A stretch of DNA of 64,000 bases from Chryseobacterium gleum (GTDB lineage: Bacteria; Bacteroidota; Bacteroidia; Flavobacteriales_D; Crocinitomicaceae): positions 78,026 through 142,025 of the forward strand of contig CAMDAH010000005.1 of the NCBI GenBank assembly GCA_945888625.1. The letters are read 5' to 3'. Each line of letters begins with the position of its first letter. The stretch's first letter is position 1. The notes under the pieces are model-generated. The model saw only the letters and a program-made list of their open reading frames with translations, searched no databases and was not told the origin of the DNA. The position numbers were made by a program, and so were the translations under genes. Positions 60,585 through 64,000 of the stretch are shown here, piece by piece.

Positions 60585-61508
60585 ATGAATGCTTCAAAAT
60601 TCAAACAAGCAATAAAAAATAAAGCGAGCGAACTCGGATTTTTTTATTGTGGCTTTTCAAAAGTGGCTTTTTTAGAAGAAGAAGCACCGCGTTTAGAAAC
60701 TTGGCTCAAAAATAATTATCAAGGATCGATGGCCTACATGGCTAATCATTTTGACAAGCGCTTAAACCCAAAGCTATTAGTCGAAGATGCCAACACCGTA
60801 ATTTCCCTGTTATTAAATTACCATACCGAAACACAGCAGAAAGATCCATTAGCTCCAAAAATATCCAAATATGCTTATGGAGAAGATTATCATTTTGTAA
60901 TAAAGGATAAACTTAACGAGTTACTTTCTTTTATGAAACAAGAAATCGGCGCTATTGAAGGCCGTGTTTTTGTAGATTCAGCTCCTGTTATGGATAAAGT
61001 TTGGGCGCAAAAAGCCGGCCTTGGCTGGTTGGGGAAAAACACCAATTTGATTCACCCCAAAGAAGGGAGTTTTTTCTTTATTGCAGAGATAATCACCGAC
61101 CTAACAATAGAAGCGGACGGACCAATAAAAGATTACTGCGGTACCTGCACCAAATGCATTGATGCATGTCCCACCGATGCGATTGTTGCACCCTACGTTG
61201 TAGACGGTTCTAAATGTATTTCCCACCTGACTATCGAATTAAAGGATGCTATTTTACCCGACTACTTTAAAGGAAAAATGGATAACTGGATGTTTGGTTG
61301 CGATGTTTGCCAAGATGTTTGTCCTTGGAATAAATTCGGGAAAATAAACAATGAAAAGCGATTTCAGCCCAGTGCACAATTGTTAGATTTAAATCAAAAT
61401 GATTGGGAAGACCTAGAACAAGAAACTTTTCAGGCACTTTTCAAAAACAGCGCCGTTAAACGCACAAAATTTGAGGGGTTGAAGCGTAACATTTCTTTTT
61501 TGAAATAA
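60585..61508 (+). CDS. queG: Epoxyqueuosine reductase QueG
   Basis: QueG reduces epoxyqueuosine to queuosine at the wobble base of tRNAs for Tyr, His, Asn and Asp, using cobalamin. The 307-residue product has the DUF1730 domain at about 1-175 ([41 protein letters not shown]). Then come the two 4Fe-4S motifs [16 protein letters not shown] and [13 protein letters not shown] near residues 185-250. It lacks the C-terminal HEAT repeats of the longer form, which is normal for many Bacteroidota. It is next to ruvB and likely shares its transcript. Confidence 0.93.
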   Translation: MNASKFKQAIKNKASELGFFYCGFSKVAFLEEEAPRLETWLKNNYQGSMAYMANHFDKRLNPKLLVEDANTVISLLLNYHTETQQKDPLAPKISKYAYGEDYHFVIKDKLNELLSFMKQEIGAIEGRVFVDSAPVMDKVWAQKAGLGWLGKNTNLIHPKEGSFFFIAEIITDLTIEADGPIKDYCGTCTKCIDACPTDAIVAPYVVDGSKCISHLTIELKDAILPDYFKGKMDNWMFGCDVCQDVCPWNKFGKINNEKRFQPSAQLLDLNQNDWEDLEQETFQALFKNSAVKRTKFEGLKRNISFLK

Positions 61509-61536
61509 CGGCAAGCTATTTTAGACCTCAAATTAT

Positions 61537-62946
61537 TTAATTATCCCATTCATCTGTTCTGAATGGTATTAATGGAAGTCCAGCACTATTTTTGACATTA
61601 CCAATCTGAAAATTCTTAAAAGAATAGCGCACGGCAAGGGGTATAAAACCTTTTTCAAATTTTATACTAATGGTATTATTAGCTTCGCCGAAAAAGGCCT
61701 CAGCTTTCCGAAAAACCTGCGTAGAGTCTGCTATTTCGAATCCAACAAGTTCCTGCTGAGCCAAAAAACCGTCGTAACTGTTATCAAAGGTTAAAATTAT
61801 CGAATCGCTTGAAATACTAAATTTACTCAATGAGGGCGAATTTGCCTTTATGCTATCAAAACCATAATTGTTATGTAAAACTAAATTAGCAACACGGTCA
61901 CCAATCGGTTTTTTTTGAGAAGGATGAATAATTGTAATTTCCTTATCATATACTAAATCGTTTGTACAAACAAATCCGCTATTTGCTATTAAATTAATCC
62001 CCTTTAATTGCGCCTCTCTTAATTTTGCTGCCTGCGAAGTTTTGTCATATTGATAAGGAGCAATTTCCACGACGTAAAAAGGTAAATCTGGATTGTGAAA
62101 TGTGAATCGCCACAAATAAATTAAATCCTGTAATTTTTGAGCGTAAGAGGCAAAACGACCTACATTGCTTTCACCTTGATACCAAACAAATCCATTAATA
62201 ATGTAATTGCTAAGCGGCTTTATCATATTCTGATACATAACATAAGGCCTCATCCAGCGCATCGAATCAGGAAAACCTTGTTTAAATTCAAAGTCATTGT
62301 ATTTTTCAACTGCCCCGGGATGAAGCCAACCCTCAATAGAGGAACCGCCATAACTTGCATTAATAATTCCAATGGGTACCTGGAGGTTATTACTTAAACA
62401 TAGGGCAAAAAAATAAGCCGTAGCACTCAACGACATAAAATTTTGCTTATTACTTTCCAACCAACTTCCCTTTCCTGAATTATCCCCTTTTACAGATGCT
62501 GATTTTACCACATTAAACATCCGAATTCCACTTTCACCTGAAGCAACTGCCATGTAATCAGCAGCTTCCTCGACAAATTCGTTTTTGTATCCTCCCAAGG
62601 GCATCTCCATATTAGACTGTCCCGAGCAAAGCCAAACCTCCCCGATTAGAATATTATTTAACGTGATCGATGTACCTTCTGAAACCGTTATTGTTTGTTT
62701 TGTAAAAGATGCGGAACCTGTCGGAATTGAAATCTGCCAGTTACCGTTTTTGGCGCTTATACAGTTATACTCTGGCGCTGACCAGCTGACTTTCAAAGTT
62801 ATTTTTGCGTTAGCATTTGCACTTCCCCATAAAATTACAGTACTGTTTTGCTGTAAAACCATGTTATCACTCAAAACATCTGGCAAAACGACCTTTGCAT
62901 TAAGCATAAAACAAAACAGAAAAGGAAGCAAGAGTATAATCCTCAT
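61537..62946 (-). CDS. Sialate O-acetylesterase (SASA family)
   Basis: The 469-residue secreted enzyme has a signal peptide (RIILLLPFLFCFMLNAKV). The SGNH-like esterase core has GEVWLCSGQSNMEMPLGGY (the nucleophile Ser lies in SGQSNM), then WYQGESNVGRFASYA, and a late region with TIIHPSQKKPIGDRVANLV holding the catalytic His. It removes acetyl groups from sialic acids or other glycans. No sialic-acid catabolism genes lie nearby, so acetylated xylan or another polymer is also possible. The N-terminal region has a beta-sandwich (NATIT-like strands) common in the family. Confidence 0.88.
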   Translation of the reverse strand: MRIILLLPFLFCFMLNAKVVLPDVLSDNMVLQQNSTVILWGSANANAKITLKVSWSAPEYNCISAKNGNWQISIPTGSASFTKQTITVSEGTSITLNNILIGEVWLCSGQSNMEMPLGGYKNEFVEEAADYMAVASGESGIRMFNVVKSASVKGDNSGKGSWLESNKQNFMSLSATAYFFALCLSNNLQVPIGIINASYGGSSIEGWLHPGAVEKYNDFEFKQGFPDSMRWMRPYVMYQNMIKPLSNYIINGFVWYQGESNVGRFASYAQKLQDLIYLWRFTFHNPDLPFYVVEIAPYQYDKTSQAAKLREAQLKGINLIANSGFVCTNDLVYDKEITIIHPSQKKPIGDRVANLVLHNNYGFDSIKANSPSLSKFSISSDSIILTFDNSYDGFLAQQELVGFEIADSTQVFRKAEAFFGEANNTISIKFEKGFIPLAVRYSFKNFQIGNVKNSAGLPLIPFRTDEWDN

Positions 62947-63036
62947 AAACGTTAATTATTCTACGAAAATAAAAAATGTTCTCTTACTAAATTCAACCCG
63001 AAACTTAATTTTCCTTCATTTGAACTAAACTATCAT

Positions 63037-63044
63037 TACTTTTG
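63037..63044 (+). promoter_or_regulatory. -7 promoter element of the Kazal-domain gene
   Basis: TACTTTTG fits TAnnTTTG and ends 20 bases before the ATG at 63065. A TTTG at 63019-63022 is only 14 bases upstream, short for a -33 box. Confidence 0.45.
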
Positions 63045-63064
63045 GATTCTCAAAAAGGTGATAA

Positions 63065-63886
63065 ATGAAAAAGATTTGCATACTATTTTTATTGATCAAC
63101 CTTAAATTATGGGCACAACCATGCGTTGACCTCAGTTTAATCGATTCTATGGCAATTTGCCCAACGATTTACGAGCCCGTTTGTGGCTGTGATGGCATTA
63201 CCTATTCTAACGCTTGTATTGCCATTAATTATGGCGGACTTACCTCTTGGGTAGATGGCGATTGTCAAATGCCTAGCCTGGACACCTGCCTCGTTATTCC
63301 TCCGAATGTAAATTTCGGTGCATGCGCGATGGTATTAGGTGTGATTCGTCAAAATGACTCTTGTTTTATGGTTTCTGGTTGCAGTATGATTGGAAGTAAT
63401 GGAACAGACTACAGTGGCTATTTTTTCAATTCGTTGTGGGAATGTAATAGTTTCTGCATGATCGATACAATAATAATTCTTGAGTGCATTGACTCCAGCA
63501 TAATCAACCTAAATGTCCTATGTCCTGGTATTTACGAACCAGTATGTGGCTGCGATTCTATCACCTATGATAATAGTTGTATTGCCTATAACTACAATGG
63601 TATTTTACAATATACACCCGGTCCATGCCCAGATACAGATGTAAAATTACTAGGGAATTATTTATTTTCCGTTTACCCCAATCCAACTGAAGACAGGCTC
63701 TATTATTCCGGCGATCACTTGGATGAAGTACTCGACGTTTCCTTACTCAATTTGGATGGCAGGGTGATTATAACATCAATTAATAAAAATAGTATGGAAT
63801 TAAATTTCATTCCTAGTGGCCATTACACACTTATTTTCCGTTTGTCAGACGGAAGTATTTTCCGTCAAACAATTTTAAAGCAATAA
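63065..63886 (+). CDS. Secreted double-Kazal protease-inhibitor-like protein with T9SS sorting domain
   Basis: The 273-residue product has a signal peptide (KKICILFLLINLKLWAQ). Kazal-like domain 1 covers about residues 20-67 with CPTIYEPVCGCDGITYSNAC. A linker at about 70-140 holds six cysteines. Kazal-like domain 2 covers about 143-188 with CPGIYEPVCGCDSITYDNSC. A C-terminal T9SS sorting domain starts at about 198 (LFSVYPNPTEDRLYYSG). The Kazal motif CxCDGxTYxNxC is clear in domain 1 and altered to CDSITYDNSC in domain 2. Kazal domains inhibit serine proteases in animals and are scattered in bacteria; inhibitor activity here is inferred, not shown. It has its own promoter and stands apart from the esterase gene. 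Confidence 0.85.
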   Translation: MKKICILFLLINLKLWAQPCVDLSLIDSMAICPTIYEPVCGCDGITYSNACIAINYGGLTSWVDGDCQMPSLDTCLVIPPNVNFGACAMVLGVIRQNDSCFMVSGCSMIGSNGTDYSGYFFNSLWECNSFCMIDTIIILECIDSSIINLNVLCPGIYEPVCGCDSITYDNSCIAYNYNGILQYTPGPCPDTDVKLLGNYLFSVYPNPTEDRLYYSGDHLDEVLDVSLLNLDGRVIITSINKNSMELNFIPSGHYTLIFRLSDGSIFRQTILKQ

Positions 63887-64000
63887 TTTGCCCTTGCAAA
63901 AAAGTTAATTTTTTAGCCGGGATAATTTCCATGTTATTTATCTAATTAAATTTGAAGCAATGCAAAAACACTTTGCAAATTATTCGCATTAAATATGGAT
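63887..64000 (+). other. 3' margin with a possible start of the next gene
   Basis: This AT-rich tail holds a TTTG (63951-63954) and a CTTTG (63971-63975) at promoter-like spacing, then ATGGAT at 63995-64000 at the window edge. It may be the first two codons of a plus-strand gene; too little is visible to say. Confidence 0.2.

Noticed and set aside
62585..63028. 147-codon open frame antisense to the sialate O-acetylesterase
   Set aside because: No family features; it covers the esterase signal peptide and promoter region.
1..64000. CRISPR array, prophage, transposase or defence island
   Set aside because: No regularly spaced direct repeats and no integrase, transposase, Cas, restriction or phage structural genes were recognised anywhere in the window.

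Overview
The window is an AT-rich, gene-dense piece of chromosome from a member of the Bacteroidota, most likely order Flavobacteriales. Four things point there. (1) Several secreted proteins carry type IX secretion (T9SS, Por) C-terminal sorting domains. (2) The gliding-motility ABC genes gldF and gldG lie directly upstream of dnaN. (3) There are DUF5686, DUF6427, LptC and SprB-repeat proteins of the flavobacterial kind. (4) Promoters follow the Bacteroidota -7 consensus TAnnTTTG rather than the E. coli type. The genus cannot be fixed from the sequence; a Crocinitomicaceae/Cryomorphaceae-like bacterium is an inference.

Layout. 1-7.3 kb: the 3' half of an aconitase gene, then an accessory envelope region with an SprB-repeat T9SS protein, two paralogous outer-membrane barrel proteins, a lipoprotein, another T9SS protein, and an eroded relic of a third barrel paralogue beside a duplicated terminator. 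7.4-12 kb: a minus-strand run of a coiled-coil protein, zapA, rny, a DAHP synthase/chorismate mutase fusion and aroA. 12-22.5 kb: an M23 peptidase, tsaB, two OmpR-type response regulators without adjacent kinases, a VWD-domain protein overlapping a PafA-like phosphatase gene, purC, a phoH-like gene, a SAM hydrolase and a small monooxygenase. 22.5-31.5 kb: a cold-shock gene, gldF-gldG-DUF4340-dnaN-rlmN, a SirB1-like gene, a small lipoprotein, and a thioesterase/ureohydrolase pair.

31.7-41.4 kb: dnaA followed by three envelope genes of unknown function, then dus, manC and a SprT-like gene on the minus strand, and an mlaE-mlaF pair. 41.5-45.4 kb: tRNA-Leu(UAG), trigger factor, and an oxidative-stress block (oxyR divergent from peroxiredoxin, thioredoxin and a DUF6952-like gene), plus a 53-residue basic protein gene. 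45.4-54.5 kb: a T9SS protein, a short possibly truncated ORF, tRNA-Phe(GAA), coaX, an outer-membrane protein, lptC, a DUF5686 protein, lspA and a DksA/TraR-like gene. 54.5-64 kb: a DUF6427 membrane protein, purQ, purD, a CNNM/CBS protein, a HAD phosphatase, ruvB, queG, a sialate O-acetylesterase and a double-Kazal T9SS protein.

Most of the window is core housekeeping (purine, shikimate, replication, tRNA modification, envelope assembly). I saw no prophage, insertion sequence, CRISPR array, restriction-modification or recognisable defence system. The best candidates for undescribed biology are the three-gene envelope cassette behind dnaA, the secreted double-Kazal protein, the small basic protein gene at 45.3 kb, a promoter followed at once by a UUCG terminator near 29.7 kb, the decayed barrel paralogue at 1.2 kb, and repeated signs of leaderless transcription. 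All functional calls are from reading the translated sequence; no search was run.
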